Shown: piece after piece, positions 23,303-35,317 of the stretch
Numbering within the stretch: the first letter of the stretch is position 1
How the letters are laid out: every line of letters starts with the position of its first letter
DNA from: Scleromitrula shiraiana
Taxonomy: Eukaryota; Ascomycota; Leotiomycetes; Helotiales; Sclerotiniaceae
DNA: 64,000 nucleotides
Assembly: GCA_028455995.1 (NCBI GenBank)
Contig: JABELC010000005.1
Span: 1,860,001-1,924,000 of the forward strand
Direction of reading: 5' to 3'
Made by a program: the position numbers and the translations under genes
Notes under the pieces: model-generated
Databases searched by the model: none
Seen by the model: only the letters and a program-made list of their open reading frames with translations
What the model was told of the DNA's origin: nothing

Positions 23303-25132
23303 TCACTTTTTACTATAGTTGAATGAGTCATCAATTTGACATAATGTACTGCATCCCCAACTCTCGGCGGCGTTCACATCTCCTGTGGTATAAGTAGCAA
23401 CTGAAGGGAAGGGGCATAGAGTGCGTTGTCTCTGGACACCTTCAGCAGGGTCATCGTTGACATACTTTGTGGCGACAAGAGTATCTGGGGCAGTGCCATT
23501 CTCTACCCAGGCCATAATTGCTAACACAATGTCATGCTGCGCATCCTCAAAACCGGGGACACCATGATAGGTGGGGGTGCTTGTAAGGGCGGTGTTTTGG
23601 CCATCTCCAGCAATATACCATGGGGCAGCTACATTGGCGGGAGTTAATTCACAATGCCTAATCAGTATTTAGCGGGGTGATACTTAGAGGAGAGTAAGGA
23701 GAAAAACTTACAGCATTCTGGGAACCAGAAAGAATCGATAGAAACTGTCCATGTCAATATTCTTCGTAGACAGAGACTCCTGAACATGGTCATAGAAATA
23801 AATACTGGATCCGGTGGCAATCGAAGGGTCTGAGAAACCATGGTAATGAATAAGCTTCCCTCCCCTTTGGTAGAAAAGTGAGATGTCGAAATCATCAGCA
23901 GTTGCATTTCCAGTGTTTAATTTATCAGAAAGAGCAACTAATTCAGAATCCCAATCTTCCCAAGTCCATTCCGGACCAAGTTGCAACATATCTGTAATGT
24001 AACCTACAAATGTCGAACCAGGTCCAGTGGTTAGCCAGCTGCCTTCTGATCCAAGCTCAAAGCCAGGGAAGACGAATGTGGAGTTTGTTTCAATCCAAGC
24101 ATTATGAAGCTTATTCACAGTTGAGATTTAATCGGGAGTCAAGCAAGTTGAGGAGCTGTTGGTAACAGTTGACTTGCAAATAAGAGTCTCAGGACGGAAT
24201 GCACAGCGGCGAGGATCCATGATGATACCATCAATAACACCTTCTTGGGGATCACATTGGCGTAGTACCTCCGTGGCAAGCGTATCAATCTGGGTCGGAT
24301 CAAGATACCACGAAGCATTGGTAGGATAGTTCCAAATGGCAACGGGCACATCCCATAGCCAAAGCAAAATCAGAAAGAGAATAGCGCAATAAAAGATCAA
24401 AATGACTGACCTGAAGGTGAGTAGTCCACCAAGCTGGAGCACCAGCAATCACACCATCGAAGTCCTCGGGAAACATTTCAACTTCTTTTAGACCTTGTTT
24501 ACCACCAGCCGAACATCCACGGTAGTAATAATAAGAAATGTTCTGAGCGTAATAGCCTGCAACAATCGTTTCAGACTTTACGACTGTGTCGTGCGTAGCG
24601 CGCCAGCCCCAGTTTTGCAAAGCGGCTTCATTATGAAAAGCCCAGTCGGCTGATGCAGACTCATGCAGTGTCAGTTGAGACGGCTGCAAATCCATACCAC
24701 ATGGCATCGACAATAGCAGCCCACGAATTGCTACCTGCAAACTCCCCATTTCCAGCCGTCCCGATGAAGTCGGGATATGCCGTGTAGTATCTACAATGCG
24801 TGAGAAAGAGGACCTTACAAGAATCGACCGTTCCCTTCATCTGGAAGCAACAATCCCATGCTATATTGCATGTTTTTGGGCAGACTAACATTGGCCTGTA
24901 CTACACAATCACTGACAGGCATGATAAATGAAGTTGTCATGTGAGGGACACCGGAATTGTAAAGGCCATAATTCTCACCCTTGGGGGGAGTAAAAGTCTC
25001 ATTGGCGTTGTAGTGATTGGCATGGAAGACCGTGGCATTGCTAGGGAGATAGTTCTCGATGGTTGTCACACTGCAATTAAGAGCGATCACATTATTGGCT
25101 AGAGCCAAGGCAAAAACAAGGAGATGCAACAT
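23303..25132 (-). pseudogene. Tannase/feruloyl esterase family gene, broken
   Basis: The start MLHLLVFALALANNVIALNC at 25132 is a signal peptide. The family is clear: nucleophile motif RGCSAGGKQG, DFDGVIAGAPAWWTTHLQ, EVLRQCDPQEGVIDGIIMDP, and late HGFSDP and CELTPANVAAPW. Intact members are secreted esterases that act on galloyl or feruloyl esters of plant phenolics. Three separate lesions are visible. First, a frameshift at about 24662-24672 inside STDTA/HESASADW. Second, the expected acceptor at 24360-24359 reads GG instead of AG, although a donor GTCAGT and 52-nt spacing are otherwise normal. Third, an in-frame TAA at 24130-24128 sits after CLTPD, where the family has Gln. Two other introns (24818-24791 and 23711-23658) are intact. 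The rest of the frame is well preserved, so inactivation looks recent. Assembly error could explain one lesion but hardly all three. Confidence 0.88.
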
Positions 25133-26382
25133 ACTTGTTTGTAGAATCCTGGTATCTTCAGAGCGGCTGATCTTGACGTATATATATACTTGTTCTGTGA
25201 TATTGGCAGCCAGACTACGAATCCGTAAGTTCGCGTGGTTCTCCTGGAAGCGCAACCTACAGATTTTGTATGTTTAATGTCTGAGGAGAAATAATGGTTA
25301 AACGTTCGTCATGGATCCATCAATTTCCATCTCATCTTGAAGTTTGAACTTCAATATCTGCGATTCAATCTCCACATCCCTTCAAGATATAATTTGCAAT
25401 AGATGTTAATCCTAGACATATTCGTTTACCATTACTAAAAGGGGATTGCCGTCAAATGCCGACGCCACTATGATGCTACCTCAAATTTCGAAGCTGCTGA
25501 AGTATACAAGTGTCTACGGTCCCGAATGGACATTTCATCGAACTCCCAAAGAGATGATAGCGTAAAATATTAGTGATATGAACTTATACTGAATCATGAT
25601 TAATTATATAGCGTATTTCCTGACTCCTTTTGATTTAACTAAACTTGATACAAGCCGGGGTCTGCGCTGTTCAGTAGTCTAGTCCGACGTGTTCCCGGTG
25701 TTTAGCCCTATTAGGCCGTGTCAACTAGACGATGAACAGCATTGTTAAGATTTTAACACAGATCTTGATAATATCCATATACAGTATTGTGGTAATAATT
25801 GAGGGCTACTCACGTGCTACTGTAATTCCCAGCACGGGGTAGAGCAGGGTATTGTATCGGAGGGAAAAGGCTTGTCTTTGGAGAAAAGTGTAATCCAAAC
25901 AAGCCTTTTTTTAAAAGAAATCTACGTGATATCCTAACTTAAATCTCATGTTCTCCAGTGGCCAACCAAGTGGTCAGTGTTGCAAATTATCAAGTATGAA
26001 AACATCTGGAAATGTACCATCTATTTAAGTGATCGTCCAAAATCTAATTGGAACAACCAAAAGTATATTTCTGTCAGAAAGTCGACTTGTTCTTATGTTC
26101 ACAGAACATTGAAATCATCACATCAAACGGGCCGGTGCTGATTCTTCCGTTAAACATTTACCCGGCGTAAACAATCAAGTCTCGCCCCGTATGTACACCT
26201 GTGCTGCTAAAAAGTCCAACTGGGCCAACAGGGGTTCTGTTTCTTCTCGTGGCCTCCTTTTGAGAAGAATGATCCACCGAGTATCAAAGAGAACATCAGA
26301 GATGAGATGAGATGTTGAGACTCATATAAATAACATCATCTGATGTCTAGAATGAATATCTCAAAGTCCCCCCATTCGCAAA
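25133..26382. promoter_or_regulatory. Divergent region between two pseudogenes
   Basis: A 1.25-kb spacer between head-to-head pseudogenes. A TATA-like TATATATAC lies near 25179-25187 (about 50 bp from the esterase start), and CATATAAATAAC near 26324-26335 (about 55 bp from the arylsulfotransferase start). No gene is seen. Confidence 0.4.
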
Positions 26383-28061
26383 ATGTATCATTCCTCAATA
26401 ATTCTCAAGCCTGCCGGTCTAATAGCTATTGCAGCGCCATGGGTGCATCTTGTCCATGGACAGGCACCACTGCTAAACAGCAGATCTTTGGTGCTGATTG
26501 AGAACACCAACACTATTTGGCCATGGCAGATCTACCAGACTGAGCTAAACTTCGATCCTTCTCAGTTTGAAATTGATTGGTCCGGAGAAACTTTAGAGCC
26601 CGGTGTCATCTTGATCGAGCCTCGCAACTTTAACGGCTCCAATGCAACCAAGCAAGTACCCCCTATGTTGATGGATAGCTGGGGTAATTTGGTATGGAGC
26701 GGTCCTTCTCTTGATCCCGCAGGACCATATGAATTCGATAATTTCAGAATTCAAAATCTCAATGGTACTGAATATCTGACTTATTGGACTGGTTACAACG
26801 AGCAAGAAATCAATGCCAGTTACGGATTCGGAAATGTCACGTTCCTCGACAAACATTACAATGCTCAGTTTGTTGTCTGTCCCCCATTAGGACTTAACGA
26901 TGTTGCCGGTATTCCCCACTCATGCGACATTGACCTTCATGAACAATTCGTCACGCCATGGGGAACCCTTCTCATCACCGCGTACAACGTGACAGCCATG
27001 AATCTAACATCAGTTGGAGGTCCTGAAGATGGATACGTTCTCGATTAACAAATTCATGAGATTAACATCGCAGCATCTGAATCGATCTAGAAGTGGTTCT
27101 CACTCGATCATATTCCCTTGAATGCGTCCCACTATCCGCTCTCAGTCGACACTAATACAACTGCTATACCATGGGATTATGTCCACATCGATTCGGTCTC
27201 TGTATATGGGGATGACTTACTTGTTAGCGCGCGACATACGTGGGATATCTATGCAATTGACCGCAATACTAGCGATATAATGTGGGCATTCAACGGCGAT
27301 ACTGATGGAGATTGGGGCATCATACCAGAAGAGGCTACATTTGAAAGTGTCCCCATAGAAGAGTCTTTGCATACTGCTTGAACACCATTGTAATCCAATG
27401 CTAACAACCACACCTACAGAAGTGGTAGTATCATACTCGAGTTCGAGCCTTTTCAGACTCATACATCATATTTTCGATGTTTGGAAATCACAGCTACGCC
27501 GGAGCTAATGGAACTGACGGTACAGCATCAACTGTGGGCCGAGAGTTCAACTTGACGCTTCTCCCAACTCGGGATATATCGCCCTTGACAATCAGAACCT
27601 TGAACGAATCTGGCAGTCTATGGAGCGATTCGCAAGGCTCAATGGATTATCTTCCAGACTTCGGCAATGCTAGCAGTCGATTCCTAGGCTATGACCAGCT
27701 GCCACTCTTGCGAGAATTCGGTGTAGGACCTGGTCCCAACACAACTGACTTGAAGTGGTAAGCTCGTTTTGGGTCTGATGATGAAGTGTCCAGTTACCGC
27801 GCTTATAAGGGCCGATGGCATGGAGAACCTAGCGCACCTCCCAAGCTTGGTATTCTCTCTAACGGAACTATGTTCATGAGCTGGAATGGGGCCACTGATA
27901 TCAATGGATGGGAGATATGCAACAGCTCGACCAATGCAAGCGTTGGCATAACTCACAACCAAGGATTTGAAACGGCGGTTGATCTGACTCTAGGATGTTA
28001 TCAAGTTCTGGCAGTTTTGGCCAATGGAACCAGCCCATACTCTGCAAATGTGTGCTCATGA
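26383..28061 (+). pseudogene. Arylsulfotransferase (ASST) family gene, broken
   Basis: Begins with a signal peptide (IILKPAGLIAIAAPWVHLVHG) and reads as a secreted, N-glycosylation-rich ASST-family beta-propeller: PPMLMDSWGNLVWSGPSLD, FRIQNLNGTEYLTYWTGY, IDLHEQFVTPWGTLLITAYN, DYVHIDSVSVYGDDLLVSAR, DIMWAFNGDTDGD, FGNHSYAGANGTDG and GRWHGEPSAPPKL. The frame is interrupted by TAA at 27046-27048, TAG at 27088-27090, a frame change with local scrambling between about 27340 and 27477, and TAA at 27759-27761. Homology-like sequence continues in frame on both sides of the stops, so they are not introns. The last stop overlaps a chance GTAAGC. Bacterial ASSTs move sulfate between phenols; the role of the fungal members is not established. 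Confidence 0.85.
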
Positions 28062-28463
28062 TCAGATGGCTTATTAGTGTAATTGTAGACTATCGTTGCG
28101 AGCTTTAGGCTCTCGGCCCAGGATGATAAATACAAACAACACACCTTTTCAGACAGATAGCTTTAATTGTTCAATGTGTTGCTGACACCAAATATTCTCA
28201 TGGTTAAAAGAATGGGACTCAGAAACGAATGAATTGTGAAATAATAGTACAAGGCATTGGGTTGAATCATTAGCGTACCAACCACAGCGGGCTAATTATG
28301 ATTGATTTGATTAGTCACATTTTACCCCGCGCTTCAAGTTCTTGTCTTTCACAGCCTGATCTCAAGTTAGGCTACTTTAAACTATACAAGGCTGAGTACT
28401 CAGAGTGAACTAACTTTTCAATATCAACATCACAACGCCAACACAAGAATTTGTTATCGTGAG
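28062..28463. other. Intergenic, Nas2-like promoter
   Basis: AT-rich spacer between the ASST pseudogene and the Nas2-like gene. Nothing else is seen. Confidence 0.4.
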
Positions 28464-29342
28464 ATGGGATTACCTTTAGACATGCAGAATCTTCATGCGC
28501 CTACAGTTCCATCAGGTCCTATATCAGGACGAGCCAACACGAATGGAATGCAAACTGATGGTCTCACTTTTCCACAACTCCAAGCTAAAAAAGATAATAT
28601 AGAGGCTGAGATAAAAGCTTTGAGTAGTGTCCTGGATTCGGCAGGTATTATTTCTGAAAATTTGATACTTTGCTAACTAGTGAGTAGCATGGTGTTGATA
28701 TGAATACGAGACTACTTACTCCTGATGGGTTTCCTCGAGCTGATTTGGATGTGGCACAAAGTATGTAATTAATTTTCCAATAGAACTAGACTCAACTAAA
28801 CTGTACTGCAGTCAGAACAACTCGTTCACGTATAATTCATTTAAAAAACGATTATAAAGCGCTTATGGCTGTTATTGAGAAGCATATTCATGAACACTTT
28901 GCACGACTTGCTGAGAACCCACCTACTGAGGAGAATCTGGCAAACGACGTTCAGCCCAGCCGAATTATACCTTCATTCAATGAACCAGAAATCCTAGATC
29001 TACCTTTTGCAAAGGTTAATAGCGTTGCTGCAGGAAGCCCAGCAGATACTGCAGGCTTAAAAGCTGGAGACATGGTTAGGAATTTTGGATATGTCAATCA
29101 TACAAACCATGATGGGCTAAAGAGAGTCGGGGAATGTGTGCAGGGAAATGAAGGTGTATGTTTCTCCTCCAGTACATTACGAACCTGTATTATTGTTACT
29201 GACTGGTTTTCTTATACAACAGTGTGAGGTTATGGTGAAAGTGTCACGGAACTTAGGCCGGCAAGAATTACAGCTGACTTTAACGCCACGACGTGATTGG
29301 GGAGGAAGAGGTCTACTTGGGTGTCATATTCTACCATTGTAA
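28464..29342 (+). CDS. NAS2: 26S proteasome assembly chaperone Nas2 (PSMD9/p27)
   Basis: Four exons (28464-28640, 28688-28760, 28812-29155, 29223-29342) give 237 residues. The N-terminal helical region (LQAKKDNIEAEIKALSSVLDS, HGVDMNTRLLTPDGFPRADLDVAQIRTTRSRIIHLKNDYKALM) is the Nas2_N signature. The C-terminal PDZ domain spans about 125-225: LPFAKVNSVAAGSPADTAGLKAGDMVRNFGYVNH and GCEVMVKVSRNLGRQELQLTLTPRRDWGGRGLLGCHI. Nas2 binds the Rpt5 C-terminus during assembly of the proteasome base. Intron 1 requires a GC donor (GCAGGT at 28641) because the only GT option breaks the frame at once; introns 2 and 3 are normal. Confidence 0.92.
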
Positions 29343-30156
29343 GCTTAGGACTTTTGGCCACTGAATTGCATGGTGAGGGAGTTAAAGGTATGGAGGAGTT
29401 ATATGGCAGGCGTTAGGTCCTAATAAAATAGGAATTTGGATGTCATGGCGTACGTAGATACTCTTATGACAGATATCCGATTAGGACAATCATCGATGAA
29501 CTATAAAGATATCGTGAATTTCATACTAATAGATGTATGGTCATGGAATAGGACAGCCTAACAGTAGGTAACTTCTAGTAGTATCCATAAGCCGATTGGT
29601 GAGAAGGTTTTAGAGTCTAATCAAATCCAAATTATTGAAGATTGTCATCTATTTGCCTATTAGATATGATAATGATTGAGAGATACAAGCCAATGATATT
29701 TCTTGATCTGGTATGACCACAGCCAGGTGCCTATCATATCTATACAATAATAATAATGATGGGTAATTCGTAAATTTCCATTAGCAGTTTACTTGAGCAT
29801 TCTCTAATTTCTAGCTGACAACCAGTATTTATGTAGATGATTATGTAATAACACGTGGATTGGGCAAATTCTGGCAGATTTTTTCGCTTACATAAAGCTT
29901 TGCCCACCGCTTTTGTTAAATCAAAACATTATTCTTAAACTATCCTTGGTTGACCAAATCATACTCCACCACGTCCACGACGAATTTTCTGCGATAACAG
30001 GTACCCCTCCTCTTTTCTGACCCCCCCTACCATCAAAAGTCTTCAGATATTCGCGGTGTTTTATCGAAGGACTCAAGCTGATCATTAAGATAACAGTACT
30101 GACTCCTGCAAGGCCTTGTTTACATCATTTCTACCTAAAGATCGCAAAAAAAAACC
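29343..30156. other. Intergenic, Ran promoter
   Basis: AT-rich in the first half; the last 150 bp before the Ran start are pyrimidine-rich (CCCCTCCTCTTTTC near 30003), as in strongly expressed fungal genes. No gene is seen. Confidence 0.4.
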
Positions 30157-31104
30157 ATGGCGGATGCTGCTCAAGAAACACCTACCTTCAAGCTCGTGCT
30201 TGTTGGTGATGGAGGAACTGGAAAGGTGAGAATTTTTGATGTCCAAAAAATAGGTCTACCGCAACTGTGGACTGGATATCGTCATATCTCGATATGCGCT
30301 TCATTCCAACAACAGTAGCGCAAGGCACCATCTCAAACCGCAGACTAACCATCAGATAGACAACCTTCGTCAAGCGCCATTTAACCGGAGAATTCGAGAA
30401 GAAGTACATTGCCACTCTTGGTGTCGAAGTTCACCCTCTTGGTTTCACTACAGTACGTAACGAGTTTTCTATGTTGGTTCGAAACAAAGGATATTGGGCT
30501 GATGATGTTTGCAGAACTTGGGTAACATCCAATTTGATGTCTGGGATACCGCTGGACAAGAGAAATTTGGAGGTCTCCGTGACGGTTATTATATCAACGG
30601 CCACTGTGGTATTATCATGTTCGATGTCACCTCTAGAATTACATACAAAAACGTTCCCAACTGGCATCGTAAGTTTCAAAGAATCCTCATACGTTAACAA
30701 AAGCTAATCCGTTTATAGGTGACTTGGTCCGGGTCTGTGAGAACATTCCTATCGTTCTTACTGGCAACAAAGTCGATGTTAAGGAACGTAAGGTGAAGGC
30801 CAAGACCGTCACGTTCCATCGTAAGAAGAACCTCCAATACTACGATATCTCGGCCAAATCCAACTATAACTTCGAGAAACCTTTCTTGTGGTTGGCAAGA
30901 AAGCTTGTTGGTAACGCAACTTTGGTATGATCTCCTCTGCGGTTCATCAAGAATCAAGCTAATCTATCTTAGGAATTTGTCGCTGCCCCTGCCTTGGCTC
31001 CTCCAACCGCACAAGTCGATGAGGAACTCTTGAAGGTTTACAACAAAGAAATGGAGGACGCCGCAGCTATGCCACTTCCAGATGAAGATGACAACGATCT
31101 ATAA
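30157..31104 (+). CDS. Ran GTPase (Gsp1)
   Basis: Five exons (30157-30225, 30360-30452, 30515-30668, 30719-30924, 30973-31104) give 217 residues, the family length. The P-loop GDGGTGKT is split by intron 1. Switch I reads KKYIATLGVEVHPLGFTT, switch II WDTAGQEKFGGLRDGYYI, then NKVDVKERKVKAKTVTFHRK and the guanine motif ISAKSNYNFEKPF. The C-terminus is the acidic tail PLPDEDDNDL that Ran-binding proteins recognise. Ran powers nucleocytoplasmic transport and mitotic spindle assembly. Sequence is near-invariant with known Ran proteins, so the call is firm. Confidence 0.98.
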
Positions 31105-32118
31105 ACTGGTGGCGATATTGTCCGCGGGGCCTTCGAGCAATTAGCAGCATCTTAGAGCGTTCTTTTTCGGAGGTATTTGCAATCTTTCTGACGGTCGGCC
31201 ATGCGAATAGAGGCAGATGACAACACTCCCTCTTCAGGGCATGGTACATCTCAGGGCAATGGTTATATTGGGAGGGGATGGAATGGGGTTTTAATGAGCG
31301 ATGAACACCTCGAGGCAGAATTTACTTCTCGAGGTATTACTGCAACCAGCAGCCTTTGTAGCTAGAGCAAAAAAGCCATTAGTTTCTTGATAGAAAACGT
31401 TATGAATCCGAAGGCTTCCGAAGCCCCAAGACCTCGTCGTGAATACTCTACGCCCACTGTCTGCTTACTTATTGAACTTTACTAGGCCATGAAAGGCAGC
31501 TCGGTTGCCGATTTATTACCCCTCATCTAGCATCTTCCTTCTACTACGACGATACCTTAGCCAAAGCCTGAGTTTCGATGTTCGTATCAAATCCTTGTAA
31601 AAGCTGCTATATGCCTCTACTAACCTGAGTTTTCCCTATCTGAGAAGATTGATTGGAGATTTCAACGCTCTGCAAACCTCTCACCGCATGCAAAGTTGTA
31701 CTATGTTACATCTGAGGCTGATCGGCCACGCCTACTGTGCATAACAGTACCCGGTCTATTCCCAGGTATTGTGGTTTGGGAAGAGGGGAAGATTGCCTTT
31801 TTCTTATCATTTAATCAAGCATTCTACATATTGATCTGGTTTCAATGATTTCATTTTACACATAGGTCGGCTTGATCTTACCCGTTATTGGATCTACATG
31901 AAGTATACTACTCCGTTGGCTAATAAACTGTGCTGCAATCCAAGGAGTGGAGCCTGCGGTCATTGCATCATTTTCTGTGCTAAACATTTCAGGAAAGTCA
32001 TTAAGAAATGATTGCGTGTGTCCGGGCAGCTATAAATCACGGGTAGTCCTATGTTTTATAGTCATTTCTTTCTTTCGAAGCCTTATACTTGTTTTGATTC
32101 CCCAGAAGCACTCTGACA
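31105..32118. other. Intergenic, Ran 3' flank and S10 peptidase promoter
   Basis: The first several hundred bases probably hold the Ran 3' UTR. A TATA-like TATAAAT lies near 32031-32037, about 85 bp before the carboxypeptidase start. No gene is supported. Confidence 0.4.
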
Positions 32119-34495
32119 ATGCTTTTTCCAATCGTTGCTGGGTTGGCATTATCTACTATAGTGGATGGTGCCAGGATAACTCAAAGAAACTTACAGGCCA
32201 ACCTGCAAAATAGAGGTGTTCCAGCAAATGCAACTGGGGTTAAGACTCTTACCACTCCTCAGGGTATCAAGATTCGATATAAGGAGCCAGGAAAAGAGGG
32301 CGTATGCGAGACTACCCCAGGCGTGAAATCATATTCAGGATACATTGATCTCGATGCGTACGTATCTTTCGTCATTGGGAACTGTCTGATAAGCAGTTCA
32401 AACTAAACGTCATCTAGCAACTCTCATACTTTCTTCTGGTTCTTTGAGGCGCGACACAATCCCAAAGAAGCTCCTATCACGCTATGGCTTAATGGTGGGC
32501 CTGGATCCGATTCAATGATCGGTCTCTTTCAAGGTATGAATCTTCTTGAATGAAGTTGTGAAATAACTAACCATTCTAGAACTTGGCCCATGCAACATCA
32601 CGGCCAATTTGACTTCTCAAGTCAACCCTTACTCATTCAGTGAAGTATCGAATTTATTGTTTCTTTCACAGCCATTGGGTGTAGGTTTCTCTTATGGATC
32701 CGAAGGTGTCGGAAGTTTGAATCCAGGCAAGTTTTTCCGAACCACGCCGAGCGACTTTTATTGATCAGTAGCACTGTAGTCACTGATGTATTCGAAAATG
32801 CTTCTTTTGCGGGTGCTCAAGGGAGATACCCTGTAATCAACGCAACTGCTCTCGATACTACCGACCTCGCGGCTGTGGCAGCATGGCATGTTCTGTAAGC
32901 AAATTCATTTCTTCATTCATTGTGCAAAAGCAGAGTTATCCCACTACTGAGCACTTTGGAATCCTGGTAAACCACGACGAGCTTATAAACATGCTTTGTG
33001 CTTATTCTTGGTGGAATATTTTACTAATATCGTTCTCAAGTCAAGGATTTCTTGGTGGCTTACCACAATTAGATTCAAAGATCAAGTCAAAGGAATTTAA
33101 CTTATGGACTGAGTCCTATGGGTATGGCTCTATCTTTCTACTTACTGATCACTCAGTGTCAAAGCTTTATATAAGTCAGCATGGTTGCATGACCCAGACT
33201 GATCTTTGAAACTCTGCTATACCAGGGGACACTATGGTCCAGCTTTCTTCAATTATTTCTACGAACAGAACCAGGCGATAGCGAATGGTTCCATCGATGG
33301 TATACATCTCGATTTTAACACACTTGGCGTTGGGAATGGAATAATCGATGAATACATCCAAGCTCCCTTGTAAGTGAATCTTGAGATGTTAGATGCAAAA
33401 TTATTCTGATCATATTCAACGAATAGCTATCCTGAGTTTGCAGTCAACAATACCTATGGAATCAAGGCATACAATGATACTGGTAAGTTACACCTGGTTT
33501 TTGACTTGATAAAGCTAATTTCATAGTCTACAATTTTGCTAAATTTGCCTTGAACATGGGAAATGGCTGTCTTGATCAAATTTCGTTTTGCAGGGCGACA
33601 AATTTAACCAGTTTTGTGGACCAAGCAATATGCACGGAAGCAGAGAACCTCTGTAGAGACACTGTGGAAGGTGTTTACTATACCTTCGGTGAGCGCGGAG
33701 CTTATGATATTCGTCATCCATACAATGGTAAGTGAATTCTAGACTAGCTTCCAATGATCAAAAAGTCTGATGACATCTACAGACCCAGATCCCCCAACCT
33801 ACTTCATTGACTATCTTAATCTTGCTACTACACAGAATGCGCTAGGAGTCAGCCTGAATTATAGCAAAGACTACAACCAAGAAGTTTACTATGCCTTCCA
33901 ACAAACTGGAGATTTTGTCTATCCCAATTTCTTAGAAGACATGGAGATGCTTCTTGCAAATGATGTGAGAGTAGCATTGTTTTATGGTGACGCTGACTAT
34001 ATTTGTAACGTAAGTTGAATTTTAAATACTCGACTTGATATTTTTTTGTTCAATTCAAGCTTACACGAGGTCAGTGGTTCGGTGGAGAAGCAATTTCGCT
34101 GGCTGCAAATTATACACACAAAGCCGAGTTTGCGGCAGCAGGCTATGCTCCGTTCATTGTCGACGGAACTGAGTATGGAGAAGTAAGACAATATGGGAAT
34201 TTCAGCTTTATGAGGATATACGAAGCAGGTAGGCTCATGGCTCTAGCTGCTTAATCCAAAATCCATAGCTTACATGTACGCAGGTCACGAAGTTCCTTTC
34301 TACCAACCAGTAGCAAGCTTAGAGATGTTCAGAAGAACATTACTAAATCTTGATCTTGCCGATGGGAAATCAAGGATTACGAGCAATTATTCAAGTCCAG
34401 GTATTGCCTCGGCAACCCATACAGAGCCTTTCGTGTCATTACCATCATCAACATCGACTTCCGGCGCAACGGCACTGCTTCCAATTCCCAATTGA
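32119..34495 (+). CDS. Secreted serine carboxypeptidase (peptidase family S10)
   Basis: Eleven exons (32119-32357, 32418-32533, 32580-32726, 32780-32894, 33041-33121, 33226-33369, 33427-33482, 33527-33727, 33783-34009, 34060-34228, 34284-34495) give 568 residues. A signal peptide covers residues 1-18. The oxyanion region is ITLWLNGGPGSDSMIGLF. The catalytic serine is in TESYGGHYGPAFFNYF (near 231, split by intron 5), the aspartate in FYGDADYICN (near 436) and the histidine in EAGHEVPFYQP (near 500). Such enzymes remove C-terminal residues in acidic environments, outside the cell or in the vacuole. The tail is Ser/Thr-rich. Intron 3 is a textbook GC-AG intron (CCAG|GCAAGT). The acceptor of the last exon could alternatively be CATAG at 34268, adding a few residues. 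Confidence 0.92.
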
Positions 34496-35317
34496 ACATT
34501 AACCTCAATCGCTTTGCACAATCGTCAACCTTAAACAGAGAGGTTGGTGTGAAGATCATCGCGAATCTTGGAAGTTTCATATGTAATAGCATTAGCTTCA
34601 TATATAGTGTTAATTAGATGCTCACATTATGAATGCTTCAATTCAACTTGATCCGAAAGAGTTTCCATTACAGTGTTCATAGATATAACTGTGAATGAAT
34701 ACCAACTTTGAATTTACTCGGCAGGCAGTTTTTCTGCCGATCTAATCGTTAGATCTTCCTTATCTCCTCCCTCCAGAAGACTTGTGCAAATTTGAAGTTC
34801 TTCTCGAGTAGGAAATTTCCTCTCGATTCTTACAGCCCTTAGAGCCATAAAACTATGTTAGCAAATCACGTGAGACCGAGTAGATAAGTTTGATATGTGA
34901 CTTTTTTGATTTCTTCATACTCTTTATGTACTTTGAATTATAAAACAAAACAATAATAACCAACTGATCGTGCTTGTAAACTGAATGATATTTCACAACT
35001 AAATATTAGTTACACTAAATTTCCTAGTAATGTATGCGATGCGCCTCTAGCTTCAACTGTTCTGGGGAAAGTGGAAGTTCATGCATTCTCGCTTACGTCG
35101 CGGTTCCCCAAACGCGTCTCATAGATTCAACCCATGCATACAAATCTTAACCTGGAACTTTCCCCATTCTATATTTCACCATAATTTATATCTTTCAATT
35201 TCTCTTCTTACAACATAGGAATTGCAGCGTTTCTTTTTAGAATTTTGTCCCCCTATCATTCAATATTTCCGTAGACATATATTCATTCACTTGGTATGAA
35301 CATTTATCTACATCATC
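34496..35317. other. Intergenic, S10 3' flank and homeobox-gene promoter
   Basis: Contains pyrimidine-rich sequence just before the homeobox gene. No reading frame or repeat of note. Confidence 0.4.

Noticed and set aside
22951..23334. 127-codon minus-strand frame upstream of the RhoGEF
   Set aside because: Hydrophobic, AT-driven sequence that lies in the RhoGEF leader/promoter; no family resemblance.
24661..24680. A mini-intron to explain the esterase frame change
   Set aside because: Only 22-32 nt would be available between GT and AG, too short for a fungal intron.
27757..27800. GTAAGC donor as an intron explaining the last ASST stop
   Set aside because: The sequence after it still encodes family-like ARFGSDDEVSSYRAYKG in frame, so it is coding and the stop is a mutation.
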